Source: Massilia polaris
GTDB lineage: Bacteria > Pseudomonadota > Gammaproteobacteria > Burkholderiales > Burkholderiaceae_D
DNA length: 64,000 nt
Reading direction: 5' to 3'
NCBI RefSeq assembly: GCF_012927275.1
Contig: NZ_JABBGG010000001.1
Location: forward strand, 682,001-746,000
In this document: piece by piece, positions 28,167 through 37,104 of the stretch
Layout of the letters: every line of letters starts with the position of its first letter
How positions within the stretch are numbered: position 1 is the first letter of the stretch
The notes under the pieces: model-generated
The model's database searches: none
The model's input: the letters and a program-made list of their open reading frames with translations, nothing else
Told to the model about the DNA's origin: nothing
Position numbers and translations under genes: made by a program

Positions 28167-29669
28167 TTACTCCTCGTGGAACGCTTCTTCGCGCTTCTTG
28201 CGCAAGGAAGGCAGCAGCACCACCGCCATCGCCGCAACGGCCAGGCCCAGCATGACCGCGCTGATCGGACGCTGCACGAACACCATCGGGTCGCTGTGCG
28301 ACAGCAGCAGCGCGCGGCGCAGGTATTCCTCCATCATCGGTCCGATGATGAAGCCCAGCAGCATCGGCGCTGGTTCCGCGTCGAGCTTGGCGCAGATGTA
28401 GCCGAACAAGCCGAACAAGGCCATCAGCCCGACATCGAACTCCGCGTTGTTGAGGCTGAATACGCCGATCGCGCAGAACATCAGGATCGCCGGATACAGG
28501 CGGTGGTAGGGAACCATGATCATCTTGACCCACAGCCCGATCATCGGCAGGTTCAGGACCACCAGGAACAGGTTGCCAAACCACATCGACACGATCAGGC
28601 CCCAGAACAAGGCTGGCTGTTCGGTCATCACCGCCGGTCCAGGCTGGATGCCCTGGATGATCATCGCGCCGATCATCAGCGCCATCACCGGGTTGGACGG
28701 AATGCCGAGCGTCAGCATCGGGATGAACGAGGTCTGCGCACCGGCGTTGTTGGCCGCTTCGGGCGCCGCAACGCCTTCGATGGCGCCTTTGCCGAATTGC
28801 TTCGAGTTCTTCGACACCTTCTTCTCGAGCGAGTAGGCGGCGAACGACGCCAGCATGGCGCCGCCGCCCGGCAGGATGCCAAGTGCCGAACCGAGGCCGG
28901 TGCCGCGCAGGACCGGTCCGATGATGCGCTTGAAGTCTTCCTTGTTCAGCATCAGCCCGGAAACTTTCTTCATCACCAGGTTGCGGGTCTCGTCATGTTC
29001 CAGGTTGCGGATGATTTCGCCGATGCCGAACATGCCCATCGCCACGATCACGAAGTTGATGCCGTCGGCCAGCTGCGGCATGTCGAAGGTATAGCGCTGG
29101 GCGCCCGAGTTGACGTCGGTGCCCACCAGGCCGAGCAGCAGGCCGAGGATGACCATGCCGATCGCATGCAGCAGCGAGCCGCTGGCCAGCACGACCGAGG
29201 CGACCAGGCCGAGCACCATCAGCGAGAAGTATTCCGCCGGGCCGAACTTGAGCGCCAGGTCGGCCAGCGGCGGTGCGAACAGCGCCAGCAGGATGGTGGC
29301 GACGGTGCCGGCGAAGAACGACGCCAGCGCCGCGGTCGCCAGCGCCTTGCCGGCGTTGCCGTTGCGGGCCATCTGGTAGCCATCGATCGCCGTGACCACC
29401 GAGGATGACTCCCCGGGCAGGTTGACAAGGATCGCGGTGGTCGAGCCGCCGTACTGGGCGCCGTAGTAAATACCCGACAGCATGATCAGCGCCGAAATCG
29501 GCGGCAGCCCGAAGGTGGCCGGCAGCAGCATCGCGATGGTGGCGATCGGGCCGAGGCCCGGCAGCACGCCAACGGCGGTGCCGACGAACACGCCGATCAG
29601 GCAGTACATCAGGTTAGTCAGGGTAAATGCGGTTTCGAGGCCGAGGCCAAGGTTGCTTAAAATTTCCAT
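28167..29669 (-). CDS. tctA: Tripartite tricarboxylate transporter permease TctA
   Basis: The 500-residue large membrane subunit of a TTT-family carrier. Motifs GVLPGLGPIATIAMLLP, YYGAQYGGSTTA and GILPGGGAMLASF are complete. It is the last gene of a tctC-tctB-tctA unit, ten bases after tctB. The orphan TctA at 6041-7543 is its close paralogue. The carrier takes up carboxylates (citrate in the prototype) with the periplasmic TctC. The substrate here cannot be named. Confidence 0.95.
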   Translation of the reverse strand: MEILSNLGLGLETAFTLTNLMYCLIGVFVGTAVGVLPGLGPIATIAMLLPATFGLPPISALIMLSGIYYGAQYGGSTTAILVNLPGESSSVVTAIDGYQMARNGNAGKALATAALASFFAGTVATILLALFAPPLADLALKFGPAEYFSLMVLGLVASVVLASGSLLHAIGMVILGLLLGLVGTDVNSGAQRYTFDMPQLADGINFVIVAMGMFGIGEIIRNLEHDETRNLVMKKVSGLMLNKEDFKRIIGPVLRGTGLGSALGILPGGGAMLASFAAYSLEKKVSKNSKQFGKGAIEGVAAPEAANNAGAQTSFIPMLTLGIPSNPVMALMIGAMIIQGIQPGPAVMTEQPALFWGLIVSMWFGNLFLVVLNLPMIGLWVKMIMVPYHRLYPAILMFCAIGVFSLNNAEFDVGLMALFGLFGYICAKLDAEPAPMLLGFIIGPMMEEYLRRALLLSHSDPMVFVQRPISAVMLGLAVAAMAVVLLPSLRKKREEAFHEE

Positions 29670-29679
29670 GTTTTTCTAC

Positions 29680-30141
29680 TCACCCACCAAGCCAGGGACC
29701 AAAGATCGGCATCGGCAAGCCAAGCAGCTTGACGAACACCACCACGGCGAAAATCGCCAGGCCGCCGGCCAGCAGCGCTGCCTGGCCGAGACGGAACTTG
29801 GGACTCGCGTACGCGCTCAGCATGACAATCACCAGCACGGCCGGAACCAGTCCGGCGCCGCGCATCAGGAAGCCGAACAGCAGCACCGCCGACAGGACGA
29901 TGACAAGTTCCTTGATGTAGAACTTGCTGACCGGTTCACCAGGCGTCAGCAGGGAGCGCACCACGGCAATCGCGCCGATCAGGGTCAGCAGGCCGCCGAG
30001 CACGGTGGGGAAATAGGCAGGACCCATGCGGCCCGCTGTGCCCATTTCGTAATCCAGGCCGATGACGATCGCGCCCAGTCCGAAGAATAGAAAAATGATG
30101 CCGGTCCAAAAGTCCTTTGGATGGCGAATAAATGATGGCAC
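29680..30141 (-). CDS. tctB: Tripartite tricarboxylate transporter small subunit TctB
   Basis: A 153-residue membrane protein with four hydrophobic helices, typical of TctB: WTGIIFLFFGLGAIVIGLDY at the start and GRMGPAYFPTVLGGLLTLIGAI in the second part. It lies between tctC (97 bp upstream) and tctA (10 bp downstream), so it shares a transcript with them. Confidence 0.92.
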   Translation of the reverse strand: MPSFIRHPKDFWTGIIFLFFGLGAIVIGLDYEMGTAGRMGPAYFPTVLGGLLTLIGAIAVVRSLLTPGEPVSKFYIKELVIVLSAVLLFGFLMRGAGLVPAVLVIVMLSAYASPKFRLGQAALLAGGLAIFAVVVFVKLLGLPMPIFGPWLGG

Positions 30142-30238
30142 TGCGAGTCCCCTTATTACTTTTTATATTTACTCATGGTGCTGCGCCCGGTAACGGGGGC
30201 TGCGCCATGTGCCGCTTGTTACGTGAGCGAGGACCGGT

Positions 30239-31213
30239 CTAGTCCGCGTACACGCCTGCCTTCTTGATGATCGCACCCCAGCGGTCGATTTCCGACTTCA
30301 GGTGCGCGCGCAGTGCTTCCGGACGGGCCTTCGCGTCAGCAACCGGCTCGGTGCCCAGGTCGGCGAAGCGTTGCTTGACGACAGGATCTTTCAGCGCCAC
30401 TTGCAAAGCGCCAGCCAGGCTGTCGATGATTGGCTTCGGCGTACCTTTTGGTGCATACAGGCCGTGCCACACCGCGACTTCGAAGCCCGGCAGGCCGGAT
30501 TCGTTCAGGGTCGGCACGTCGGGCATGGAAGCCAGGCGCGTCTTGGTGGTCACGCCATAGGCCTTGATCTTGCCGCCTTTGATCTGGCTGGTGGTGTTGG
30601 TGGTCTGGTCGCACATGAAGTCGACCTGGCCGCCCAGCAAATCGTTCATCGCAGGGCCGGTGCCCTTGTAGGGAACGGTGGTCAGGTCGGTGCCGATCGC
30701 GGTCATGAACAACATGCCGCACAGGTGCGACGCCGAACCCACGCCTGCGTTGGCATAGGTAACCTTGTCCTTGTTGGCTTTGACGTAGGCGAGGAACTCC
30801 TTCAAGTCCTTGGCCGGGAAGTCCTTGCGCGCCACCAGCGTCATCGGCACGTCGGTGATCAGGCCGATCGGCTCGAAGCTGTCGATCGCATTGTAGGTCA
30901 GCTTGCGGTACAGGCCGGGCGCGGTCGACTGGCCGATGTGGTGCAGGAACAGCGTGTAGCCGTCCGGCGCCGCCTTGGCGACGCGTGCCGCACCGATCGT
31001 ACCGCCGGCGCCGCCGACGTTTTCGATAATGATCTGCTGCTTGAGTTTGGTGCCCATCGACTGGGCCACCAGGCGCGCAACCGTATCGGTCGGTCCGCCG
31101 GCGGCGAACGGAACGATCATCGTGATGGTCTTGGTTGGGTAGGGCTGGGCATGGGCCAATGCGCTGCCGAACAACGCCAGGCATGCGACCGAACGCAAAA
31201 GTGTAAGTTTCAT
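30239..31213 (-). CDS. tctC: TTT-family periplasmic binding protein (TctC/Bug)
   Basis: A 324-residue exported binding protein. The signal peptide is MKLTLLRSVACLALFGSALAHA. The Bug-family core follows: YPTKTITMIVPFAAGGPTDTVARLVAQ, NVGGAGGTIGAARVAKAAPDGYT, VPYKGTGPAMNDLLGGQVDFM. AGAGGAAG lies before the ATG. It heads the tctCBA operon and hands a carboxylate to TctAB. Bug proteins are very numerous in this bacterial group and bind diverse acids. The promoter lies in the 304-bp divergent region shared with the LivK-like gene. Confidence 0.93.
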   Translation of the reverse strand: MKLTLLRSVACLALFGSALAHAQPYPTKTITMIVPFAAGGPTDTVARLVAQSMGTKLKQQIIIENVGGAGGTIGAARVAKAAPDGYTLFLHHIGQSTAPGLYRKLTYNAIDSFEPIGLITDVPMTLVARKDFPAKDLKEFLAYVKANKDKVTYANAGVGSASHLCGMLFMTAIGTDLTTVPYKGTGPAMNDLLGGQVDFMCDQTTNTTSQIKGGKIKAYGVTTKTRLASMPDVPTLNESGLPGFEVAVWHGLYAPKGTPKPIIDSLAGALQVALKDPVVKQRFADLGTEPVADAKARPEALRAHLKSEIDRWGAIIKKAGVYAD

Positions 31214-31517
31214 CGAGTTGTCTTCCTCTAAGCTCTGTTTTAAGTATGCGGATCATTGCGTGGAGCGGGGCCAGGGGCTTGCCGGACTCAGCAACATTTT
31301 CAGCGAACGCCGCCGCTGCCTCACGCAAGGATTGTTGTACCAGTTAATAGATAGATGTGCAACTGTGGAAAACCGCAGTTCGGGCCGTTTTTTTGACGCC
31401 GGCCAGAATCAGCGCATGGCAAACCGGCTTTCTTTTGTTGCGATATTATGCTGCATCGCACATTTCCGGAGTCGCCATGCAAGGCGTGGCTCCGTGACGT
31501 ATTTCCAAGAGGATTGA
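31214..31517. other. 304-bp divergent promoter region, tctC / livK-like gene
   Basis: No gene is supported here. The region must hold the promoters of tctC (leftward) and of the LivK-like protein (rightward). Just upstream of the rightward gene lies an A/T-rich block with TATTAT (about 31444), which could be a -10 element. I see no clean -35 or operator palindrome. Confidence 0.4.
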
Positions 31518-32645
31518 ATGAAGAAGTTATTTGTTGTTGTTGCCCTGTCGATCGCCAGCGTGGCCTCGGCACAGGAAGTCGTCAAAATCGCCCACGTCGG
31601 CGCGACCACCGGTCCGGTGGCCTACTTCGGCAAGGACACCGAGAACGGCGCCCGCATGGCGATCGAGGCGCTCAACGCGCGGAATCCTGTGATCGGAGGC
31701 AAGAAGGTGCGCTTCCAGCTGGTCGCGGAAGACGACGCCGGCGATCCGAAGCAGGCCACCGCCGTCGCGCACAGGCTGGTCGACGCCAAAGTCAACGCCA
31801 TCGTCGGACACCAGACCTCGGGCACCACGATTCCCGCGTCGAAGATTTACTACTCGGCGGGGATTCCGCAGATTTCGCACTCGAGCACCAGCCCGAAGTA
31901 CACCCAGCAGGGCTTCAACACGACCTTCCGCGTCGTCAGCAATGACATGCAGCTGGGCCGCGCGCTCGGACGTTACGCGGTCAGGCAGATGGGCGCGCGC
32001 CGCATCGCCGTGATCGACGATCGCACCGCCTACGGCCAGGGGCTGGCGACCGAGTTCGCCAGGGGCTTGCAGCAGCAGGGCGGCGCCACGGTGGTGGCCA
32101 AGGAGTTCACCCACGACAAGGCGACCGACTTCACCGCGATCCTGACCAAGATCCGCGCCACCAAGCCGGACCTGGTGTTCTTCGGCGGCATGAACGCGGT
32201 CGCCGGCCCAATGCTGCGCCAGATGAAGACACTCGGCGTGAATGCGAAGATGATGGGCGGCGACGGGATCTGCTCCGACGAAATCGCCAAGCTGTCGGGC
32301 GGCGCCATGGCCGATGGCCAGGTCGTCTGCGCTGAAGCGGGCGGGGTCGAAGCTGCCGGCAAGCCGGCGCTGGACAAGTTCCGCGCCGACTACAAGAAGC
32401 GTTTCGGCATCGAGGTGCAGATCAACGCGCCGTATGCCTACGACGCGGTGATGACCTTTGCCGATGCCATGACGAAGGCGGGCTCCACCGCGCCGGCAAA
32501 ATACCTGCCGGAACTGGCGAAGATCCGCTACAAGGGCGTGACCGGCACTGTCGCTTTCGATGAGAAGGGCGACATCCGCGACGGCACGCTGACCCTCTAC
32601 ACGTTCAAATCCGGCCACCGCACCATGCTGGCGGTGACCAAATAA
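31518..32645 (+). CDS. Branched-chain amino acid ABC transporter substrate-binding protein (LivK-like), orphan
   Basis: A 375-residue periplasmic binding protein, type 1 fold. The signal peptide is MKKLFVVVALSIASVASA. The first lobe contains VKIAHVGATTGPVAYFGKDTENGARMAIE, the hinge region [21 protein letters not shown], and the ligand-side motif TSGTTIPASKIYYSAGIPQISHSS. AAGAGG precedes the ATG. The permease (LivH/M) and ATPase (LivG/F) genes are not adjacent, so it must use a transporter encoded elsewhere. It converges on leuA, six bases apart. The ligand is not certain; LivK-like proteins also bind amides and aromatic acids. Confidence 0.9.
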   Translation: MKKLFVVVALSIASVASAQEVVKIAHVGATTGPVAYFGKDTENGARMAIEALNARNPVIGGKKVRFQLVAEDDAGDPKQATAVAHRLVDAKVNAIVGHQTSGTTIPASKIYYSAGIPQISHSSTSPKYTQQGFNTTFRVVSNDMQLGRALGRYAVRQMGARRIAVIDDRTAYGQGLATEFARGLQQQGGATVVAKEFTHDKATDFTAILTKIRATKPDLVFFGGMNAVAGPMLRQMKTLGVNAKMMGGDGICSDEIAKLSGGAMADGQVVCAEAGGVEAAGKPALDKFRADYKKRFGIEVQINAPYAYDAVMTFADAMTKAGSTAPAKYLPELAKIRYKGVTGTVAFDEKGDIRDGTLTLYTFKSGHRTMLAVTK

Positions 32646-32651
32646 GGACGC

Positions 32652-34340
32652 TTATGCGGCCAGCGCCGGTGCCACGCTTTGTTGCGTGGCCGCCAGTTGC
32701 CGGTTCACCGCCGACAGTACCGCCTTGAACGAGGCCGTCACGATATTGCTGTCGATGCCCGCACCGAACAAGGTCGGGCCGTTGGCGACACGCAGTTCGA
32801 CATAACAGGCCGCGCGCGCGTCCGCGCCCGAGCCGATCGCATGCTCGTGGTAATCCATCAGCTGGATATCGATGCCGAGCGCATTCACGAATGCATCGAT
32901 CGGACCGTTGCCCGACCCAGGCATGGTGCGGCGCAGATGGTTGTCGATGACCGCCACCTCCACCTTCACACGTTCGCCAGCGCCGCTGTTCTCCGTCATC
33001 GAATGCGAGACGTAGCTGTACGGCCCATCGTGCTCGAGGTATTCGCGCGAGAACAGCGCGTGGATGCCGGCGGCGGCGATTTCCCGGCCGCTTGCGTCGG
33101 CCTGGCCCTGCACCACGCGCGAGAACTCGATCTGCAGGCGGCGCGGCAATTCCAGTCCATATTCCTGCTCGAGCAGGTAAGCGATGCCGCCCTTGCCGGA
33201 CTGGCTGTTCACGCGGATGACGGCGTCATAGTTGCGGCCGAGGTCGGCGGGGTCGATCGGCAGGTAAGGCACTTCCCAGATCCCGCCGGCCTGCTGCTGT
33301 GCGAAACCCTTCTTGATCGCGTCCTGGTGCGACCCTGAGAACGCCGTGTACACCAGTTCGCCCGCGTACGGGTGGCGCGGATGCACCGGCAGTTCATTGC
33401 ATTCCTCGACCAGCTGGCGCACCGCATCGATGTCGGAGAAATCGAGTCCCGGGTGCACGCCCTGCGTGTACAGGTTCATCGCCAGGGTGACGAGGTCGAC
33501 GTTGCCGGTACGCTCGCCGTTGCCGAACAGGCAGCCTTCGACGCGGTCGGCGCCGGCCATCACGGCCAGTTCGGCTGCCGCTACCGCGGTGCCGCGGTCA
33601 TTGTGCGGGTGCACGCTGATGACCAGCGACTCGCGCCGTTCGAGGTGGCGGCACATCCACTCGATCTGGTCGGCGTAGACGTTGGGCGTGCTGGCTTCGA
33701 CAGTGGAGGGGAGGTTGACGATCATCGGCTTCTGCGGCGTCGGCTGCCACACCGCGCTCACCGCGTCGACGATCTGCTTCGAGAAATCGAGCTCGGTGGT
33801 GGAGAACGACTCCGGCGAGTATTCGAGGCCCCAGTCGGTTTCCGGATGGGCCGCGACGAGCTGCTTGACCAGTTGCGTGCCATTGACCGCGATCTGCACG
33901 ATGTCCTCGCGCGACATGCCGAATACGACACGGCGGAACACCGGCGCCACCGAGTTATAGATGTGCACAATCGCGCGTTTCGCGCCGGCCGCCGAGTCCA
34001 CCGTGCGGCGGATCAGCTCCTCGCGCGCCTGGGTCAGCACGATGATGGTGACGTCGTCCGGAATGCGCTTCTCGTCGATCAGCATGCGCACAAAATCGAA
34101 GTCGGTCTGCGAGGCCGACGGGAAACCGACTTCAATCTCCTTCAGGCCGATTTTGACCAGCATCTCGAAGAAGCGCAGCTTCTTTTCCGGGCTCATCGGC
34201 TCGATCAGCGCCTGGTTGCCGTCGCGCAGGTCGGTGCTCATCCAGATTGGCGGGCGGGTGATGGTGTTCGACGGCCATTGACGGTTGGCGAGCTGGACGG
34301 CAGGGAAGGGACGGTATTTGCTGGCTGGATTGTTCAACAT
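32652..34340 (-). CDS. leuA: 2-Isopropylmalate synthase
   Basis: A 562-residue enzyme joining acetyl-CoA and 2-oxoisovalerate, the first step of leucine synthesis. The catalytic TIM barrel shows [11 protein letters not shown] (metal Asp and catalytic Arg), the [10 protein letters not shown] metal histidines and [15 protein letters not shown]. The C-terminal regulatory LeuA-dimer domain (about 430-550) is present with [15 protein letters not shown], so feedback inhibition by leucine is likely. The length matches the longer LeuA type of about 560 residues. AGGAG precedes the ATG. A 344-bp untranslated leader with leucine-rich small ORFs and a strong hairpin lies upstream. Confidence 0.96.
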   Translation of the reverse strand: MLNNPASKYRPFPAVQLANRQWPSNTITRPPIWMSTDLRDGNQALIEPMSPEKKLRFFEMLVKIGLKEIEVGFPSASQTDFDFVRMLIDEKRIPDDVTIIVLTQAREELIRRTVDSAAGAKRAIVHIYNSVAPVFRRVVFGMSREDIVQIAVNGTQLVKQLVAAHPETDWGLEYSPESFSTTELDFSKQIVDAVSAVWQPTPQKPMIVNLPSTVEASTPNVYADQIEWMCRHLERRESLVISVHPHNDRGTAVAAAELAVMAGADRVEGCLFGNGERTGNVDLVTLAMNLYTQGVHPGLDFSDIDAVRQLVEECNELPVHPRHPYAGELVYTAFSGSHQDAIKKGFAQQQAGGIWEVPYLPIDPADLGRNYDAVIRVNSQSGKGGIAYLLEQEYGLELPRRLQIEFSRVVQGQADASGREIAAAGIHALFSREYLEHDGPYSYVSHSMTENSGAGERVKVEVAVIDNHLRRTMPGSGNGPIDAFVNALGIDIQLMDYHEHAIGSGADARAACYVELRVANGPTLFGAGIDSNIVTASFKAVLSAVNRQLAATQQSVAPALAA

Positions 34341-34396
34341 GATTGCTTGCTCCTGTGACTACGGTACGGGTGCCGGGACGGCGCGCTGTGGCGGGA

Positions 34397-34435
34397 GGCT
34401 GCCGGACGGGCCACGTAACGCTAGGCCCGGCAACC
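34397..34435 (-). promoter_or_regulatory. Strong stem-loop in the leuA leader (attenuator candidate)
   Basis: In the transcript GGUUGCCG-GGCC can pair with GGCC(CGUC)CGGCAGCC: about 12 base pairs, mostly G-C, with one bulge and an 11-base loop. The left arm begins inside the last codons of the small leader ORF, right after its leucine codons. A ribosome stalled there would therefore decide whether the stem forms. No U run follows, so control could be through Rho or through leuA translation. Confidence 0.5.
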
Positions 34436-34534
34436 GATCGGTAGCTTTAGCAGCAGCGCGCACGTACGAACACCGGCAACCGCGGACGGTGCGGAGCAAG
34501 GGAACGACGGGGTGAATTCGAAGGTGGCAGACAT
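34421..34534 (-). CDS. Putative leuA leader peptide
   Basis: A 37-codon ORF 80 bp upstream of leuA. AGGAAAG lies eight bases before its ATG, a good ribosome-binding site. Near the end it reads ALLLKLPIG, coded CTG CTG CTA AAG CTA. CTA is a rare leucine codon in this GC-rich genome and is the codon that stalls ribosomes in the enterobacterial leu leader. The following codons form the left arm of a strong stem-loop. This is the layout expected of leucine attenuation, but the peptide is not a known leader by name and the claim is inference. Confidence 0.5.
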   Translation of the reverse strand: MSATFEFTPSFPCSAPSAVAGVRTCALLLKLPIGCRA

Positions 34535-34593
34535 CGGAACAACTTTCCTGAAACTACTGGGAGACCGGCAGGGCCGGACGCAAACGGCGGCAA

Positions 34594-34674
34594 TTAAGCG
34601 CGTAGTAGCAGGCCTGCTAGCGATAGGACGCTGGCATGCGGCAGGGAAGTCGACAGATGCAGTTGGAAGGACAT
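34594..34674 (-). CDS. Second, upstream leucine-rich short ORF
   Basis: 26 codons, eight of them leucine and four of those the rare CTA, ending VLSLAGLLLRA. It starts 10 bases after the M23 peptidase stop and has no good ribosome-binding site, so it may be translated only by coupling to the peptidase gene. The RNA around its last leucine codons (CCUG-CUACU) can pair with a segment about 45 bases downstream (AGUAG-UUU-CAGG). It may be part of the leuA control region, or chance. Confidence 0.3.
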   Translation of the reverse strand: MSFQLHLSTSLPHASVLSLAGLLLRA

Positions 34675-34684
34675 GGCGTTGACT

Positions 34685-35257
34685 TTAAGGAAGAGTCGCG
34701 CTCGTGTCAAGCATTCCCTTGCCCGACTGGCTGCTTCCTTCCTCGATGCGCAACACCGGGTAGGGATTGATCGCGCCGCCCGCTTCGTAGATTCCGTAGT
34801 GCAGGTGCGGCGGCGTTCCCGCGGCATTGCCCGTATTGCCGACGTAGCCAATCACGGTGCCCGTCCTGACCCGCAAGCCGCGCGCCACGTCCGCAAAGCG
34901 GTCCAGGTGGGCATAGTAATGGCGCTGGCCGCCCGGGCCGAGCACCCAGACGACTTGCCCGCCCAGCCGGTTGTTTCCGACCCGCATTACGATGCCTTCG
35001 GTCGCCGAGTGCACCGGCGTACCGCGCGGCGCGAAAATGTCGATGCCTTCGTGCTTGCGCCCGCCGCTTCGTGCGGCTTGCCAGGTGTCCGTGAGTTTCT
35101 TCGGCGTGACGCCCCGCACTGGCACGCTGACGGAGTCCGGCGCCGGCATCGAGGCCAGCCGGATCGCGTAAATGGCGTCGTCGACGTAAGGACCGACCAG
35201 CGCATACGCCACCACCAGCAACACACCCAACAGCAGGATTCGGACGATGGCACGCAT
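34685..35257 (-). CDS. M23 family metallopeptidase (LytM-like)
   Basis: A 190-residue membrane-anchored murein hydrolase-type protein. The N-terminal helix MRAIVRILLLGVLLVVAYALVG is followed by a short linker and the M23 domain. Zinc ligands are visible in HEGIDIF (H-x3-D) and PHLHYGIY (HxH), with the helper histidine in HYYAHLDRF, so the active site looks complete. It starts 11 bp after the EamA gene and likely shares its transcript. The upstream frame is longer, but the membrane helix marks the start at 35257. Confidence 0.88.
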   Translation of the reverse strand: MRAIVRILLLGVLLVVAYALVGPYVDDAIYAIRLASMPAPDSVSVPVRGVTPKKLTDTWQAARSGGRKHEGIDIFAPRGTPVHSATEGIVMRVGNNRLGGQVVWVLGPGGQRHYYAHLDRFADVARGLRVRTGTVIGYVGNTGNAAGTPPHLHYGIYEAGGAINPYPVLRIEEGSSQSGKGMLDTSATLP

Positions 35258-35268
35258 GGCTTGAATTT

Positions 35269-36129
35269 TCAGTTCCTGATCCGGGCCGACCAGGCGCTGG
35301 TGGCCGACGCCAGCACGATGCAGGCGATCGCGATCCATTGGCTTGCTGTCAGCATCTCACCGAGGATGAGGAACCCGGCCAAGGCGCTGACCGCCGGCGC
35401 CGCGCTGCTCAGCATGCCGAACAGGCCCTGCGACAAGCCACGCAGGGCGATCACCTCCAGCGTGTACGGAATGGCGCTGGACAGTACCGCGATGGCAATG
35501 CCGGTCAGCACAATGGCAGGGGCGAGCATGGCGGCGCCGGAGCAGGCGATGCCAAGCGGTACGGTGAACAAGGAAGCGACCAGCATGCCCCACGCGACCC
35601 CCTGGCCGCCCCGCAACGCCGACGCGCGCTTGCCGAACACGATATACAGCGCCCAGCACAGCGCCGCGCCAAACGCATACGCGATGCCGGCGGGATCGAG
35701 CTGCCCGGGGCCGCCGTCGAATGGCAGCAGCAGGTAGAGTCCGAAGATGGCCAGCGCGCAGGAAGCGAAGTCGCGCGGCCGGCGCGACGACAGCAACGCC
35801 ACGCTCAGCGGCCCGGTGACTTCGATCGCCACCGCGATGCCTATCGGGATACGGTCGAACGCGCGGTAGATCAGCAGGTTCATCATGCCCAGCACCGTGC
35901 CGTAGATCAGCAGGTTGACGGCGTCGCGTTTGGTGATCGGCGAACGCCAGGGACGGAATATCGCCAGCAGCAACAGTGCGGAAAAGCCGACGCGGAACGC
36001 GGTGATGCCTTCGACGCCGATCAGCGGGAACAGATTCTTGGCGATCGCGGCGCCGAGATTGACGGAGATCTGGCCGCCGAATAGTGCGAGGGACGGCAGC
36101 AACACGCCGTCACGGTCTGATTGAAGCAA
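35269..36129 (-). CDS. EamA family exporter, RhtA-like
   Basis: A 286-residue inner-membrane protein with ten helices in two EamA repeats. The first half contains GITAFRVGFSALLLL, the link IPIGIAVAIEVTGPLSVALL is characteristic of RhtA (threonine/homoserine efflux), and the second half contains IPYTLEVIALRGLSQGLFGMLSS and LSALAGFLILGE-type motifs. The role is probably amino-acid or metabolite efflux. It is followed by the M23 peptidase gene. Confidence 0.85.
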   Translation of the reverse strand: MLQSDRDGVLLPSLALFGGQISVNLGAAIAKNLFPLIGVEGITAFRVGFSALLLLAIFRPWRSPITKRDAVNLLIYGTVLGMMNLLIYRAFDRIPIGIAVAIEVTGPLSVALLSSRRPRDFASCALAIFGLYLLLPFDGGPGQLDPAGIAYAFGAALCWALYIVFGKRASALRGGQGVAWGMLVASLFTVPLGIACSGAAMLAPAIVLTGIAIAVLSSAIPYTLEVIALRGLSQGLFGMLSSAAPAVSALAGFLILGEMLTASQWIAIACIVLASATSAWSARIRN

Positions 36130-36189
36130 GGGGAAGTGCTTTCTGGAGATTGTTTGGGAACAGCTTCTGCAGAAACATTATAAGTGACG

Positions 36190-37104
36190 CTACCCTTGTC
36201 GCCAGACGATGCGGTTGCGCCCGGCCTGCTTGGCCTGGTACAGGTGCGCATCGGCCGCTTCGAACATGGCGGAGGCGGTTTCAGAGCCGTGTTCGTGGAG
36301 GGTGGCGCCGCCAACGCTGACCGTCAGCACCGGGGCCACCGTCGACGCGGCGTGCTCGATCATCAGCTGCGCGATCTCGCTGCAGATCGCGCAGACCACT
36401 TGCTGCGCCTGCGCGGCGTCGGTGTCCGGCATCAGCAGCACCAGTTCTTCACCGCCGTAACGCGCGGCCAGGTCGGCCGGCCTGCGCATGCCGTTGCTGG
36501 CGGTGCGCGCGACGGCCCTTAATGCGCGGTCGCCGGCGGGGTGGCCGTAATGATCGTTGTACAGCTTGAAGCCGTCGATATCGAGCAGGGCCAGCGACAG
36601 CGGACGCTTGCTGCGCGAAGCGCGCAGCCATTCCGCTTCGTACACTTCATCGAAACGGCGGCGGTTGGCCAGTTCGGTCAGGCCGTCGACGTGCGCCAGT
36701 CTTTCCAGCATGCGCCGCTGGCGCACCACTTGCAGGTGCAGCGCGACACGCGCCATGACGACGGTCGCATTGAACGGCTTGGCGATGTAGTCGGCCACGC
36801 CCATGCGCAGGCCGTTCGCCTCGTCTTCGGGGCGGTCGAGTCCCGAAATGAAGATGACCGCAATGTGCGCCGTCTGCGGGTCGGCGCGCAGCTGGCGCAG
36901 CGTTTCGTAGCCGTCCATGTCGGGCATCATGAGGTCGAGCAGGATCAGGTCGGGCGCATGGCGCGCGGCGCGTTCGAGCGTCTGGGCGCCGTTTTTGGCG
37001 AGGATGACCGTGTATTCCGGCTTGAGCAGTTCGCCGAGCACCATCCGGTTGATCGCGTCGTCGTCGGCAACCAGGACCTTCTGCATGTCGTCGAAGCTCA
37101 TCAA
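36190..37104 (-). CDS. Response regulator with GGDEF output (diguanylate cyclase)
   Basis: A 304-residue PleD-like protein. The receiver domain (about 8-125) has the acidic pair ADDD, phosphoacceptor LLDLMMPDMDG and KPF lysine. The GGDEF domain has an active-type RYGGEELVLLMP, and an RxxD inhibitory site (RPAD) five residues before it. It therefore makes cyclic di-GMP when phosphorylated and is subject to product inhibition. Its ATG overlaps the stop of the hybrid kinase by four bases, so it is the natural output of that kinase. Confidence 0.94.
   Translation of the reverse strand: MMSFDDMQKVLVADDDAINRMVLGELLKPEYTVILAKNGAQTLERAARHAPDLILLDLMMPDMDGYETLRQLRADPQTAHIAVIFISGLDRPEDEANGLRMGVADYIAKPFNATVVMARVALHLQVVRQRRMLERLAHVDGLTELANRRRFDEVYEAEWLRASRSKRPLSLALLDIDGFKLYNDHYGHPAGDRALRAVARTASNGMRRPADLAARYGGEELVLLMPDTDAAQAQQVVCAICSEIAQLMIEHAASTVAPVLTVSVGGATLHEHGSETASAMFEAADAHLYQAKQAGRNRIVWRQG

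Noticed and set aside
28161-29408. A 415-codon plus-strand frame through tctA (and a like frame through the orphan tctA).
   Set aside because: It is the antisense shadow of a clear TctA gene: rich in His, Arg and Gln with no domain. That it appears in both copies only reflects their similarity.
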